Assembly (NCBI GenBank): GCA_947595925.1
Contig: CANQEV010000010.1
Coordinates: 1-63,886 of the forward strand
DNA length: 63,886 bases
Reading direction: 5' to 3'
Source of the DNA: an uncultured Acetatifactor sp.
GTDB lineage: Bacteria; Bacillota; Clostridia; Lachnospirales; Lachnospiraceae
Positions 16,471 to 26,316 of the stretch are shown piece after piece. A program made the position numbers and the translations under genes. The notes beneath the pieces were generated by a model. The model searched no databases, was not told where the DNA came from, and worked only from the letters and a program-made list of their open reading frames with translations. How positions within the stretch are numbered: the stretch's first letter is position 1; every line of letters begins with the position of its first letter.

Positions 16471-17916
16471 TCATGCCTCCTGCTTTTTTTGCATCAAACC
16501 CTTATATTTCCACACGCCCTGGGCATATCGGAGCACGCAGACCACGGCGGTGGTGACCCAGGTGGCTCCCGCCGTAATCCAGATTCCCCAGAACCCAATG
16601 GCGGGGATTTTCGTCAAAAGAGGGGCGTAGATCAGACGGCAGGCCACCTCCGAGATTCCGTTGATCATGGAGAACGCCGCGTCGCCGCAGCCGTTTAAGA
16701 GTCCTCTTGGGACATAGATCATTCCCAGGCCAAAATAACAGAGGCTTGTGATCCGGAGCGCCTTGGCGGCCATGCGGATCACCTCCGGATCATCCTTCAC
16801 AAACAGGCTCACGATGGCGTTCCCCCCGAGGTACATCACCGGGATCATGGCGAGGCTGAAGAGAAATACGATCAGCATTCCCTGACGGAAACCCTTCCGC
16901 ACCCTGTCCACCTTTCCCGCGCCGATGTTCTGTCCGGAATAGGTCGTGATGGCGTTGCTCAGGGAAGTGTAAGGCTGCTGGATCAGCTGTTCCACCCGGG
17001 AGGTGATGGTGTACGCCGCCATCACCGTGTCCCCGAACCCGTTGACAACGCCCTGAAGCGCCATACAGGAGACGGCGATCATGGAACTCTGCAGCGCCAG
17101 GGGCACGCCCAGCCGGAAGGATTTCCCGATGATATTCTTATGGGGTTTCAGTTCCTCCCTTGTCAGCCTGAAATACGGGATCTTCACACAGGCGTAGAGA
17201 ATGCAGGTAACCGCCGATACTGCCTGGGAGATGACGGTGGCAAGTCCCACGCCGAACACATCCAGATGCAGCCACAGGACGAAAGTCAGATCCAGCCCCA
17301 CGTTCAGAAGGCTGGAGACCACCAGAAAATACAGGGGCGTCCGGGAATCCCCCAGCGCCCGCAGGATCGCGGAGATCCCGTTGTACATGGCGATGCCGAT
17401 GATCCCCAGGACGGTGGTCCTCATATACATGAGGGAATCGTGAAAGAGGTTCTCCGGCACGTCCAGAAGATGCAGCAGGGCGGGCGCGGCCAGGTAACCG
17501 ATCAGGCTCACGGAGAGCGCCGCGGCCGCCAGGACGTAAAAGGAATTCGCGATGGTGGCCCGAACTCCCTTCTCGTTCCCCGCGCCGAAATACTGGGACA
17601 CGATCACGCCGATCCCGACGGCAAGGCCGGAACTCAGGGAGAAAAAGAGAAAGTTGGATGACCCGCAGGTCCCCACAGCCGCCAGGGCGTCGGCCCCCAC
17701 GTAATTTCCCACCACAATGGAATCCACCATGTTGTAGAGCTGCTGGAACAGATTGCCGATCAAAAGCGGAAGGGCAAATTTTAAAATATGCTTTGCCGGA
17801 CTTCCCTCCGTCATATTGGTGGCGTTCCTGCCGGCCCCGGGCCTGGTCTTCTCTTCTCTTTTGTCCGTATCGCCGCGGTCCTCAAAAGCCGCGATGTTTT
17901 CTCTCTCCTGGCTCAT
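16471..17916 (-). CDS. MATE family efflux transporter
   Basis: Multidrug and toxin extrusion family transporter, 481 residues with about twelve membrane helices. The first about 40 residues are hydrophilic and charged, longer than usual. The start of the fold, ILKFALPLLIGNLFQQLYNMVDSIVVGNYVG, is the conserved MATE opening, and a second related half begins near residue 260. Such proteins export cationic drugs in exchange for sodium or protons. AGGGACAGGAAC precedes the ATG. There is no neighbouring regulator in the same direction; substrates are unknown. Confidence 0.92.
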   Translation of the reverse strand: MSQERENIAAFEDRGDTDKREEKTRPGAGRNATNMTEGSPAKHILKFALPLLIGNLFQQLYNMVDSIVVGNYVGADALAAVGTCGSSNFLFFSLSSGLAVGIGVIVSQYFGAGNEKGVRATIANSFYVLAAAALSVSLIGYLAAPALLHLLDVPENLFHDSLMYMRTTVLGIIGIAMYNGISAILRALGDSRTPLYFLVVSSLLNVGLDLTFVLWLHLDVFGVGLATVISQAVSAVTCILYACVKIPYFRLTREELKPHKNIIGKSFRLGVPLALQSSMIAVSCMALQGVVNGFGDTVMAAYTITSRVEQLIQQPYTSLSNAITTYSGQNIGAGKVDRVRKGFRQGMLIVFLFSLAMIPVMYLGGNAIVSLFVKDDPEVIRMAAKALRITSLCYFGLGMIYVPRGLLNGCGDAAFSMINGISEVACRLIYAPLLTKIPAIGFWGIWITAGATWVTTAVVCVLRYAQGVWKYKGLMQKKQEA

Positions 17917-18260
17917 GTTCCTGTCCCTTTTTCAAAACGCTGTTCCCGGTCTTGTCGTCCCGGAGAGCGCTGCGGCGCTTTTTGCCTCGCTGCCGCGCCC
18001 CGGGCTCCCCGGCAGACCTTTTCCTCATATCTAATGCCGCATTATAGCACTTTTTTTATTTTCTTCTAACCACAGCTTTACTTAATCTACTCATTTCTTG
18101 TTTTTTATAAACATTACGGATAGGGTCTTGACTTTTCTTTGAAAAGTCTGTAATAATCATAATTAGAGGAATAAAGCAGGAAAACGCCATATTTTTACTC
18201 TTCGGTTATTTCTTTTTAGCTTTTTTTAATTATTTTTAATTATAATAGAGGTTAAATAGA

Positions 18261-19139
18261 ATGACAAATAACAGGCAACCTGAAAAAATGTATTTTTCTG
18301 AACCAATCAACCTGATCCCGGAAGTGCCTTCCAGATATGAACCCCACTGGCACAAATTCACGGAGATCCTGATCTATCCGCCGAAACCGGACAGCCATGA
18401 CTCCCCCCGCATCTCCGTAGACCAGAATCTCTTTCAGATGCAGCCTGGGGACATTCTCTTTATCTGGTCCAGCGAGATGCACAGCGTGGAAGTCAACAAC
18501 GACAAGTCCCTGATCGGCCTGCAGTTTCCCGCCAACCTGCTGACTGATATCCCGGAGCTGGCCTCCTTCTCGCATCTGTTCCGAACCTACCACCTGATCT
18601 CCTATGCGGATCCCCAGATGTATCCCCTGGCGGAGTACATCCAGTCCCAGGTCCAGAAGATCGTGGAACTGCGCAGCGACTCCTCTTCCTTTCACAGCGT
18701 GAAGGAACTGATCAGCGTGTATGAGATCTTCATCCGCTTCGGGACGCACCTGAAGTCCACCCTCCTGCCGCTGGAGATCTCCAGCAAGCAGGGCAACTGC
18801 CGCACCATCGACAGGATCAACCAGGCCTGCCGCTACATCGTGGAAAACTGCGACAAGGATCTGACCCTGGAGTCAATCGCGGAGAAAGCGGAGTTCAGCG
18901 CCTGCTATTTCTCCCGGGTCTTCAAGCAGACCATGAACTGCAATTTTGTGGAATACCTCACCATGCAGCGCTTAAAGAGGGCCCAGACCCTCCTGGCGGA
19001 CACGGATCTCGCCATCACCAATATCGCCATGGAGTCCGGTTTCCGCAGCATTTCCACCTTCAACCGCGTCTTCCGGAAATACAAGGGTTGCGCGCCCAGC
19101 GAGTTCAAGAAGCATTATTTCCAGCAGTCGTTCCAGTAA
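18261..19139 (+). CDS. AraC family transcriptional regulator
   Basis: 292-residue regulator with an N-terminal cupin-like sensing domain (YEPHWHKFTEILIYPP and PGDILFIWSSEMHSVE) and a C-terminal pair of helix-turn-helix motifs (residues about 190-285; LTLESIAEKAEFSACYFSRVFKQ and IAMESGFRSISTFNRVFRKYKG). The second HTH has the usual GCAPSEFKK ending. GAGGTTAAATAG lies upstream. It is alone between the divergent MATE gene and convergent prfA, so a role in MATE control is possible but not shown. Related proteins often respond to sugars. Confidence 0.92.
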   Translation: MTNNRQPEKMYFSEPINLIPEVPSRYEPHWHKFTEILIYPPKPDSHDSPRISVDQNLFQMQPGDILFIWSSEMHSVEVNNDKSLIGLQFPANLLTDIPELASFSHLFRTYHLISYADPQMYPLAEYIQSQVQKIVELRSDSSSFHSVKELISVYEIFIRFGTHLKSTLLPLEISSKQGNCRTIDRINQACRYIVENCDKDLTLESIAEKAEFSACYFSRVFKQTMNCNFVEYLTMQRLKRAQTLLADTDLAITNIAMESGFRSISTFNRVFRKYKGCAPSEFKKHYFQQSFQ

Positions 19140-19169
19140 AAACTGCCGGATCAAAGCCAGCAAATCAAC

Positions 19170-19200
19170 AGCCCCGGCATTTCGCGCCGGGGCTGTCCGT
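19170..19200 (+). terminator. Terminator after the AraC gene
   Basis: AGCCCCGGC pairs with GCCGGGGCT around ATTTCGC. The tail is only partly T-rich (GTCCGTTTT), so efficiency is uncertain. Confidence 0.65.
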
Positions 19201-19238
19201 TTTCCCTATTCTTTTTTTGAAAAGTCTTTTTTTGAACC

Positions 19239-20315
19239 TTACACCGCTTCCATCTTCGCCAGCTTGGAGGCCTGGTCGGCGGCGATGCAGGCGTCGATGA
19301 TCTCCTGGAGATCCCCGTCCATCACCTTGTCCAGCTTATAGATCGTCAGGCCGATGCGGTGATCCGTGACGCGCCCCTGGGGGAAATTGTAGGTGCGGAT
19401 CTTTTCGGAGCGGTCCCCGGTGCCGATCTGGCTCTTTCGCAGCTCTGCCTCCGCATCGTGCCGCTGCTGCAGCTCCATATCGTAGAGCTTTGCCTTCAAA
19501 AGGGCGAAGGCCTTGGCCTTATTCTGCAGCTGGGATTTCTCCGTCTGGCTGTAGACCACGATCCCCGTGGGATAGTGGGTGAGGCGCACCGCGGAGTCCG
19601 TGGTGTTGACGCACTGTCCGCCGTTTCCGGAGGCCCGCATCACGTCGATGCGGATATCCTTCTCGTCGATCACAATGTCGATGTCGTCGTCCACTTCAGG
19701 CATCACCGCCACGCTGATGGTTGAGGTGTGGATCCTGCCGCCGCTCTCCGTCTCCGGCACCCGCTGCACGCGGTGCACGCCGCTCTCATATTTCATCACG
19801 GAATACGCGCCCTGGCCGTTGATCATGAACTGCACTTCCTTCATGCCGCCGATGCCGATCTCGGCCGCGTTCAGCATCTCCACCTTCCAATGGCGGCTCT
19901 CCGCGTAATGCACGTACATCCTGTAAATTTCCGCGGCGAACAGAGCCGCCTCGTCCCCGCCGGCGCCCGCGCGGATTTCCACGATAACGTTCTTTTCGTC
20001 ATTTGGATCCTTCGGCAGGAGCAGGATCTTCATCTCCCTTTCCAGCTCCTCCGCGCGCTTCCGGCTCTCGCTCAGCGTCTCCTTCAGCATCTCCCGCATT
20101 TCCTCGTCGGACTCCTCCTCCAGCATCCCCAGGGAGTCCTCGATGTCCTGCTTGCATTTTTTATACTCTTTATAAGCATTGACCAGAGGAGTCAGATCAC
20201 TCTGCTCTTTCATCAGCGTCCGAAAACGGACCGGGTCGTTGGTGACGGCGGGTTCGCTTAACTCCCCCATGATCTCCTCAAATCGAATCAATAGATTGTC
20301 CAGTCTGTCAAACAT
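19239..20315 (-). CDS. prfA: Peptide chain release factor 1
   Basis: RF1 ends translation at UAA and UAG. The 358-residue protein has the GGQ motif at 232-234 ([15 protein letters not shown]), whose glutamine is methylated by PrmC, and the stop-codon recognition loop [14 protein letters not shown], in which Pro187-Glu-Thr189 corresponds to the PxT motif of RF1. The start overlaps the end of prmC by 8 bp, implying coupled translation. AAAGGAATGGAAC precedes the ATG. It ends the DUF1385-prmC-prfA operon. Confidence 0.97.
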   Translation of the reverse strand: MFDRLDNLLIRFEEIMGELSEPAVTNDPVRFRTLMKEQSDLTPLVNAYKEYKKCKQDIEDSLGMLEEESDEEMREMLKETLSESRKRAEELEREMKILLLPKDPNDEKNVIVEIRAGAGGDEAALFAAEIYRMYVHYAESRHWKVEMLNAAEIGIGGMKEVQFMINGQGAYSVMKYESGVHRVQRVPETESGGRIHTSTISVAVMPEVDDDIDIVIDEKDIRIDVMRASGNGGQCVNTTDSAVRLTHYPTGIVVYSQTEKSQLQNKAKAFALLKAKLYDMELQQRHDAEAELRKSQIGTGDRSEKIRTYNFPQGRVTDHRIGLTIYKLDKVMDGDLQEIIDACIAADQASKLAKMEAV

Positions 20316-21153
20316 GTTCCATTCCTTTCCAGATACCGCAGACCACGCGGTCCAGTCCCGCGTAATCCTTCACTGCGCGTATCTCCGTAAATCCGGCTTC
20401 CCGCATCAGTCCGACGACCGCCTCCGCCTGATCGCAGCCAATCTCAAAAAAGACGGAAGCCCCGCCGAAGAGATGGTCCGGGCACTCCCGCAAGATCTTC
20501 CGGTAAAAGCACAGGCCGTCCTCCCCGCCGTCCAGCGCAGCCCTGGGCTCATGGTCCCGCACCTCCGGCATCAGACCCTCTATCACGGCGCTGGCGATAT
20601 AGGGGGGATTAGACACCAGGACGTCGAATTTTCCCTCCACCTTTTCAAAGAGATCGCTCTCCAGGAACTGATACGCTTCCTCCGGGATCAGTTCCGCGGC
20701 GTTCCCCCGGGCCAGCTCCAGCGCTTTCCCGGAGATATCCGTCCCGACGCCGGTACACTCATTGGAGTATTTCAGAAGACTGATCAGAATACAGCCGCTG
20801 CCCGTGCAGAGATCCAGGATCCGGGATCCTCCGTGCAGATCCCGCAGGACTTCCTCCACCAGGATCTCCGTGTCCTGCCTTGGGATCAATACGTTCCCAT
20901 CCACCCGGAACGTCATCCCCATAAAATCCTGCTGCCCGGTGATATGCTGCAGCGGGATCCTGTTCTTCCTCCGGGAGACCATCTCCAGATAGCGCTCCCG
21001 CTCTTTCTGAGATACCTCCCTTTCACCGTGTGCCAGAAGATCGCTTCGCGAGGTCCCGCAGGCAAACTCCAAAAGGAGCCTGGCGTCCAGATCGCCTTCC
21101 GGCACTTCCTCTAAAAGGGCTTTCCCCGTCTGGTACGCTTCCCGATAAGTCAT
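20308..21153 (-). CDS. prmC: Release factor glutamine methyltransferase
   Basis: Transfers a methyl group from S-adenosylmethionine to the glutamine of the GGQ motif in RF1 and RF2. It is 281 residues with an N-terminal helical domain and a Rossmann domain. The SAM motif [15 protein letters not shown] lies near residue 114 and the catalytic NPPY motif at 182-185 (VSNPPYIAS). The start overlaps the upstream DUF1385 gene in an ATGA, and the stop overlaps prfA by 8 bp, so enzyme and substrate are made together. Confidence 0.96.
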   Translation of the reverse strand: MTYREAYQTGKALLEEVPEGDLDARLLLEFACGTSRSDLLAHGEREVSQKERERYLEMVSRRKNRIPLQHITGQQDFMGMTFRVDGNVLIPRQDTEILVEEVLRDLHGGSRILDLCTGSGCILISLLKYSNECTGVGTDISGKALELARGNAAELIPEEAYQFLESDLFEKVEGKFDVLVSNPPYIASAVIEGLMPEVRDHEPRAALDGGEDGLCFYRKILRECPDHLFGGASVFFEIGCDQAEAVVGLMREAGFTEIRAVKDYAGLDRVVCGIWKGMEHV

Positions 21154-22115
21154 TCTTCTTCCTCGTTCCAGGTATAGCCAAAGTTTTCAGCCAGGTATTC
21201 TTTCCAGTCAAAAACCGCCTCCACGGATGCGATGGCCACCTCGATCATCTCATCGTCCGGCTCCCTTGTCGTCAGTTTCTGGATCAGGAACCCCGGAGCC
21301 GAAAGGATCTTCACCAAAAAATTGTCATATCTTCCCGCCAGCCGGATCAATTCATAAGAAATTCCCGCGACCACGGGCATCAGCAAAAGCCTCCAGGCGA
21401 TCCTCTCCCACGTATTTTCCACCTGAATAAAGAAAAACAGTATGATGCTGACAAGAAGCACAAAGAAAATAAAACTTGTCCCACACCGCTTGTGCATCCG
21501 GGAACTTCTCCTGACGTTCGCCACGGTCAGCTCCCTTCCCCTCTCGATGCAATTGATGCACTTGTGCTCCGCGCCGTGATACTGAAAGAGCCTGCGGATA
21601 TCCCCCAGAAAACTGATCGCCATGACATAGAGCAGAAACAGCGCGATCCGGATCACTCCCTCCAGGATCAGGACAAGGGAGTGATTCATGATCCTGTCCT
21701 CAAAGAAAGTGGTAATATAATAGGGCAGGGCGACAAAGATCCCAACCGCCATCACCATGGCGGCCACCATGACAACTCCTGAAAGTATCTTCTCCCCCCG
21801 TCCCCCGGAGATCTTATCCAGCGCCTTGTCCAATGCGCTGTTCTCCTCGTCTTCTTCATAAAAGGAAGCGGAATAATTCAGCGCCTTCGTCCCAAGGACC
21901 AGGGAATCAATAAAGTTAAAGATTCCTCTCAGGAACGGAATTTTTGTGAGCACGCTGCCTCGGAGCAGTCCCTGATGATTCTCCACTTCCACGGAGATCT
22001 CCCCGCTGGGCTTGCGCACCGCCACGGCATATTTCTCTTTGTTCATCATCATCACGCCTTCCAGCACGGCCTGGCCGCCGATGCCGGAGTAACGCCTTTT
22101 GTTCTTCTTAGCCAT
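21150..22115 (-). CDS. DUF1385 (YqhQ-like) membrane protein
   Basis: Conserved Firmicute membrane protein of unknown function, 321 residues. The N terminus YSGIGGQAVLEGVMMM is the family signature. Hydrophobic segments occur near residues 115-140, 150-175, 215-240 and 245-265. A conserved FQYHGAEHKCINCIE motif with His and two Cys near 190 and MHKRCGTSF suggest metal binding. Start MAKKNKRR is chosen because GGGAGGAGTT sits just before it. Genes of this family commonly precede prmC and prfA, as here; the coupling implies shared expression but not a shared task. Confidence 0.9.
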   Translation of the reverse strand: MAKKNKRRYSGIGGQAVLEGVMMMNKEKYAVAVRKPSGEISVEVENHQGLLRGSVLTKIPFLRGIFNFIDSLVLGTKALNYSASFYEEDEENSALDKALDKISGGRGEKILSGVVMVAAMVMAVGIFVALPYYITTFFEDRIMNHSLVLILEGVIRIALFLLYVMAISFLGDIRRLFQYHGAEHKCINCIERGRELTVANVRRSSRMHKRCGTSFIFFVLLVSIILFFFIQVENTWERIAWRLLLMPVVAGISYELIRLAGRYDNFLVKILSAPGFLIQKLTTREPDDEMIEVAIASVEAVFDWKEYLAENFGYTWNEEEE

Positions 22116-22137
22116 AACTCCTCCCGGACTCATACTC

Positions 22138-22169
22138 AAAAAGGTTGAGATGAACACCTCAACCTTTTT
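22138..22169 (-). terminator. Terminator between rpmE and the DUF1385 gene
   Basis: AAAAAGGTTGAG and CTCAACCTTTTT flank an 8-base loop, giving T-runs on both strands. It follows rpmE by about 45 bp, so the DUF1385 operon may depend on read-through or on a promoter not seen. Confidence 0.85.
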
Positions 22170-22212
22170 GCCCTGCAGCCCTGTAGCTGCGTTATTCGCT
22201 TATCCTGCCGGC

Positions 22213-22413
22213 CTACTTCACGCCATACTTCCTGTTGAACTTATCGATACGTCCATCAGCTCTTGCGGTCTTCTGCTGACCGGTGTAGAACGAATGGCAC
22301 TTGGAACACACTTCAACGTGAATCTCGGGCTTGGTGGAACCGGTTACGAACGTATTGCCGCAGTTGCAAGTTACGGTTGCCTGATAATATGCGGGATGGA
22401 TTCCTTCTTTCAT
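22213..22413 (-). CDS. rpmE: Ribosomal protein L31
   Basis: 50S protein L31, 66 residues. [22 protein letters not shown] is the family start. CNC near residue 16 and CSKC near 37 form the zinc-binding set, so this is the zinc-containing type. I start at MKEGIHP because GAGAGGTGATAAC lies just upstream; the longer frame adds 16 residues not found in L31. It has its own promoter and terminator. Confidence 0.96.
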   Translation of the reverse strand: MKEGIHPAYYQATVTCNCGNTFVTGSTKPEIHVEVCSKCHSFYTGQQKTARADGRIDKFNRKYGVK

Positions 22414-22489
22414 TGTTATCACCTCTCTATTAAAACCTGTAATTTCTTTTCTCATCCGCACTGCTTATGGAACCACAAACAGCGTTGTT

Positions 22490-22518
22490 ATCATAACACA
22501 GGTTTCTTTTTCTTGCAA
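22490..22518 (-). promoter_or_regulatory. Promoter of rpmE
   Basis: TTGCAA (22513-22518) and TATGAT (22490-22495) on the minus strand are separated by 17 bases. Confidence 0.7.
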
Positions 22519-22543
22519 TAGCAATTTTTAATTTTTCTTATTT

Positions 22544-24133
22544 TTATATAAATTTATTCTTTTTTACCAGCTGGACAAACTCAGCGTTGTTCCTGGTCCG
22601 CGCGAACATATCCAGGATCCGGTCCGTCGCCTCGTCAGATTTCAAGCCGTTCAGCGCCTTTCTCATGATGTTGATCGCCTCCAGCTCCTCGCTGTTCAAG
22701 AGCAGGTCCTCCCGCCTGGTACTGGACTTTGCGAGATCGATGGCGGGGAAGATCCTCTTCTCGGACAGTTTTCTGTCCAGCACCATCTCCATGTTGCCGG
22801 TACCCTTAAATTCCTCGTAGACCACGTCGTCCATCTTGCTTCCGGTGTCCACCAGGGCCGTGGCGAGAATGGTAAGGCTACCGCCCTCCCGCATGTTCCT
22901 GGCCGCGCCGAAGAACCGCTTGGGCATGTGCAGGGCGGAAGGATCCAGACCGCCGGACAGCGTTCTTCCGCTGGGGGGGACTACCTGGTTGTAAGCCCTG
23001 GTCAGCCTGGTGATGCTGTCCAGGAGGATCACCACGTCGTTTTTGTGCTCCACCAGGCGCTTTGCGCGCTCAATGGCCATCTCGGACACCCTCTTGTGTC
23101 TCTCGGGGAGTTCGTCGAAAGTGGAATAGATCACTTCGACGTTCTCGCCCACGATGGCCTCCCTGATATCCGTCACTTCCTCGGGCCGCTCGTCGATCAG
23201 CAGGATCAGCATGTGGGTCCTGGGATTGTTCCTCAGCACGGACTTTGCCACTTCCTTTAGGAGCGTGGTTTTTCCGGCCTTGGGCGGGGAGACGATCATT
23301 CCTCTCTGGCCCTTTCCCACGGGGCTCACCAGGTCCATCACCCTCATGGAAACGCTGCAGCCCGGAGTCTCCAGACGAATCCTCTCATTCGGGAAAATAG
23401 GCGTCATGTCGCCGAAATCCACGCGCTTTGCGGATTCCTCCGGCGTGTAGCCGTTGATGGTCCTGACATAGAGAAGGGCGCTGAACTTCTCCTGCTGGGT
23501 CTTCACCCTCTTGTTGCCCTTCAGGATATCTCCCGTCTTCAGGCCGAATCTCCGGATCTGGCTGGGCGCCACATAGACGTCGTTCTCGCCGGGGAGGTAA
23601 TTCTCGCACCGGATAAACCCGTAGCCGTCCGGCATCACTTCCAGGATGCCGCTGGCCTCCTCGCCGCTGTCCAGTTCCGCCGGAAACTGATTGGCGTCGT
23701 AGGCTTCATTGGAGCGGTTCGTCCTCGTCCCGCCCTCGGACGCGTTCTGCGCGGGCTGGGCCGGGTTCTCCTGTCCGGACGCTCCGCTCTGCCGCTGTTC
23801 CTCCTGCCTTGCAGTCTGAGCGCTCTCTTCCTTGGGCTGGGCAGACCTGGAATTTCTAAGGCGCTGGCCATCCTGTCTGGAAGAACCGGTCCTGGGGGTC
23901 TCCGACGATTCCGTCTTTCCCGGCTCCCGTTTTGCCTTTTCTTCTTTTGCAGGTTCCGGTTTCTGCGCCGCCGCGGAAGCCTTCTTCTCTTCTTCCTTTT
24001 TCAGCCGGTCATCCTCCTGAAGCATGATCTCCACAATATCCGCCTTCTTCATCCCCGCCGTCACTTTCAGGCCTCTCGCCTTCGCCAGATCCCGCAGAAC
24101 CACTACGGAAAGAGATTCATATTTCTCTCTCAT
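22544..24133 (-). CDS. rho: Transcription termination factor Rho
   Basis: Hexameric RNA helicase that ends transcripts. The 529-residue protein has the N-terminal SAP-like helical domain (1-45), a cold-shock RNA-binding domain (about 155-230, [24 protein letters not shown]) and the ATPase core with Walker A PPKAGKTT (Lys288), [12 protein letters not shown] and the Q/R-loop region. Between the first two domains is a roughly 105-residue insert rich in Glu, Gln, Ser, Lys and Ala, predicted to be disordered. It makes the protein about 110 residues longer than E. coli Rho. Such inserts are known in clostridial and actinobacterial Rho and may bind RNA. Confidence 0.96.
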   Translation of the reverse strand: MREKYESLSVVVLRDLAKARGLKVTAGMKKADIVEIMLQEDDRLKKEEEKKASAAAQKPEPAKEEKAKREPGKTESSETPRTGSSRQDGQRLRNSRSAQPKEESAQTARQEEQRQSGASGQENPAQPAQNASEGGTRTNRSNEAYDANQFPAELDSGEEASGILEVMPDGYGFIRCENYLPGENDVYVAPSQIRRFGLKTGDILKGNKRVKTQQEKFSALLYVRTINGYTPEESAKRVDFGDMTPIFPNERIRLETPGCSVSMRVMDLVSPVGKGQRGMIVSPPKAGKTTLLKEVAKSVLRNNPRTHMLILLIDERPEEVTDIREAIVGENVEVIYSTFDELPERHKRVSEMAIERAKRLVEHKNDVVILLDSITRLTRAYNQVVPPSGRTLSGGLDPSALHMPKRFFGAARNMREGGSLTILATALVDTGSKMDDVVYEEFKGTGNMEMVLDRKLSEKRIFPAIDLAKSSTRREDLLLNSEELEAINIMRKALNGLKSDEATDRILDMFARTRNNAEFVQLVKKNKFI

Positions 24134-24486
24134 ATATTTCCTCCTCGTTTCATAAAAGGTGTCCAGGTTGAAACTTATCTTTTCTATTTGCGCAGTCGGT
24201 CCTGATTCCTTTCAAAAAGGTTGCGCTACAAAATTGGATACAATCTGTTTGCTGATAAATTGGGATTCCTCTGAGATTGTCTCTGATATGACCTTAATAA
24301 CATCAGCCCATGCATCTTGTCTGCATATATTGAATTGTAATATAAAATGATCAAAAAAGAAAGACCCAATTTTACTTTTTATAAATTTTTTTCATAATTG
24401 ACCGGCATCAGAGGTGATGTTATAATGAAAAACAGCATCGGGCGGCGAGGCCGGCCGACGACCATAAACCGAAAAGAGGTACAAAT
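24134..24486. other. Intergenic region between rho and malic enzyme genes
   Basis: AT-rich 353-bp spacer. It holds the malic enzyme promoter near its right end. The minus strand has an open frame of about 55 codons without a start (24220-24395 area) that could be a gene remnant, but I cannot identify it. Confidence 0.5.
24398..24426 (+). promoter_or_regulatory. Promoter of the malic enzyme gene
   Basis: TTGACC (24398-24403) and TATAAT (24421-24426) are separated by 17 bases, about 60 bp before the start codon. Confidence 0.85.
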
Positions 24487-25641
24487 ATGACGACCAATGA
24501 AAAAGCGCTTATGATGCATAAAGAATGGAACGGCAAGCTGGAGACCACCGCAAAGGCCCCTGTAAAGTCCCGGGAGGATCTGGCCATCGCCTACACGCCC
24601 GGCGTGGCGGAACCCTGCAAGGCCATCGCAAAGGACAAGGAGCTGGCATATACCTATACCATGAAGGCGAATACCGTAGCCGTCGTCTCCGACGGAAGCG
24701 CCGTCCTGGGCCTGGGCAACATCGGCCCCCACGCCGCCATGCCGGTCATGGAGGGCAAGGCCGTTCTCTTTAAGGAGTTCGGCGGCGTAAACGCCGTTCC
24801 CATCTGCCTGGACACCCAGGACACGGAAGAGATCATCAAGGCCGTGACCTGGCTGGCCCCCGGCTTCGGCGGCATCAACCTGGAGGACATCAGCGCTCCC
24901 AGGTGCTTTGAGATCGAGGAGAGGCTGAAGGCTTCGCTTGACATCCCCGTCTTCCACGACGACCAGCACGGCACCGCCATCGTCGTCCTTGCCGGGATCA
25001 TCAACGCCTTAAAAGTGGTAAAGAAAAAGAAGGAGGACTGCCGCGTGGTGGTGAACGGCGCTGGGAGTGCCGGCGTGGCGATCACAAAGCTCCTCCTCAC
25101 TTACGGTTTTCCCAATATCATCCTGTGCGACAAGGTCGGCATCGTCTCCAAAAAGACCGAAGGGCTGAACTGGATGCAGCAGAAAATGGCGGAGGTCACA
25201 AACTTAAAGGGCGAGACCGGAAGCCTGGCCGACGCCTTAAAGGGCGCAGATATCTTTGTGGGCGTATCCGCCCCCAATATCGTCACCCCGGAAATGGTGG
25301 CGGGCATGAACCGCGACGCCATTCTCTTCGCCATGGCCAACCCCGTTCCCGAGATCATGCCGGATGTGGCAAAGGCCGCCGGCGCAAAGGTGGTGGGGAC
25401 CGGACGCAGCGATTTTCCCAACCAGGTAAACAACGTAGTCGCCTTCCCCGGTATCTTTAAGGGGGCCCTGGAAGGCCGCGCCACCCAGATCACAGAGGAG
25501 ATGAAGCTGGCAGCGGCCCAGGCCATCGCCGGCCTGGTTCCCGAGTCGGAGCTCTCCGAAGACAATATCATGCCGGAGCCATTCAACCCCAAGGTTGCGG
25601 AAGTTGTGGCGGAGGCCGTAAAGAGCCACATAAAGCGCTGA
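24487..25641 (+). CDS. NAD(P)-dependent malic enzyme
   Basis: Oxidatively decarboxylates malate to pyruvate and CO2. The 384-residue length is that of the short bacterial type without a phosphotransacetylase domain. YTPGVAEPC near residue 38, KANTVAVVSDGSAVLGLGN and PVFHDDQHGTAIV carry the malate and metal-binding residues. VVNGAGSAGVAITKLL is the NAD(P)-binding Rossmann motif. GAGGTACAAAT precedes the ATG and a strong promoter lies upstream. With ppdK elsewhere in the window it fits pyruvate/C4-acid balancing in a fermenter. Confidence 0.95.
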   Translation: MTTNEKALMMHKEWNGKLETTAKAPVKSREDLAIAYTPGVAEPCKAIAKDKELAYTYTMKANTVAVVSDGSAVLGLGNIGPHAAMPVMEGKAVLFKEFGGVNAVPICLDTQDTEEIIKAVTWLAPGFGGINLEDISAPRCFEIEERLKASLDIPVFHDDQHGTAIVVLAGIINALKVVKKKKEDCRVVVNGAGSAGVAITKLLLTYGFPNIILCDKVGIVSKKTEGLNWMQQKMAEVTNLKGETGSLADALKGADIFVGVSAPNIVTPEMVAGMNRDAILFAMANPVPEIMPDVAKAAGAKVVGTGRSDFPNQVNNVVAFPGIFKGALEGRATQITEEMKLAAAQAIAGLVPESELSEDNIMPEPFNPKVAEVVAEAVKSHIKR

Positions 25642-25686
25642 CCCCCTGACCAAAAAAGAACTTCGCCATGCGCGGCTGAACCCCTG

Positions 25687-25717
25687 CGGCCGGGCTGCGC
25701 CTACAGCAGTCCGGCCG
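25687..25717 (+). terminator. Hairpin after the malic enzyme gene
   Basis: CGGCCGGGCTGC pairs with GCAGTCCGGCCG around a short loop. There is no T-run, so it may be only a partial terminator before the DUF4364 gene. Confidence 0.5.
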
Positions 25718-25751
25718 TTCAAAAGCACGGATCTCTCAGGAGGACTCCCAG

Positions 25752-26264
25752 ATGCAGGATCTCTTAACTTTGTACAAGCTGATCATTCTCTATATGCTGG
25801 ACAGGGTCAGCTTTCCCATGACAAACGCCCAGATCAGCGATTTTATCCTGGAGAAGGAATACACGAATTTCATGACTCTTCAGCAGGTCATCAGCGAACT
25901 GACCGAGGCGGGCATGATCTCCGCCCAGACCATCCGCAACCGCACCCACCTGGCCATCACCTCCGAGGGCAAGGAGACTCTGCATTATTTTGAAAACCGC
26001 ATCAGCGACGCCATCAAAAAAGATATCACCGAATACTTTAAGGAAAAGGAATTCGACCTCCGGAACGAAGTGTCGGTTTTAGCAGATTACTACAAGGCAA
26101 CCAGCGGGGAATTTGAAGCCCGGCTGGTGGCCAAGGACCGGGGGATCACTCTGGTCGATCTGACCCTCTCCGTTCCGACGAAGGAACTGGCGGGGACGAT
26201 CTGCGACAACTGGCAGAAGAAAAACCAGGAGATCTATCAGTACCTCACCCGTACCCTTTTCTGA
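25752..26264 (+). CDS. DUF4364 family protein
   Basis: Conserved clostridial protein, 170 residues, the family length. The first 75 residues (LYKLIILYMLDRVSFPMTNAQISDFILEK and ISELTEAGMISAQTIRNRTHLAITSEGKETL) look like a winged helix-turn-helix. The C-terminal part, about 95-165, is a mixed alpha/beta domain. It is therefore probably a DNA-binding regulator, though none has a known target. CAGGAGGAC precedes the ATG. It follows the malic enzyme by about 110 bp and converges on truA. Confidence 0.88.
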   Translation: MQDLLTLYKLIILYMLDRVSFPMTNAQISDFILEKEYTNFMTLQQVISELTEAGMISAQTIRNRTHLAITSEGKETLHYFENRISDAIKKDITEYFKEKEFDLRNEVSVLADYYKATSGEFEARLVAKDRGITLVDLTLSVPTKELAGTICDNWQKKNQEIYQYLTRTLF

Positions 26265-26316
26265 AAAGAAAGGTTTCCAGGCGCGCACTCTAAAAGCCGG
26301 ATTTTATCCTATCCAC

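Noticed and set aside
24220..24395. Open minus-strand stretch with plausible protein character
   Set aside because: No start codon, ribosome site or recognisable family; kept only as a remark in the intergenic entry.
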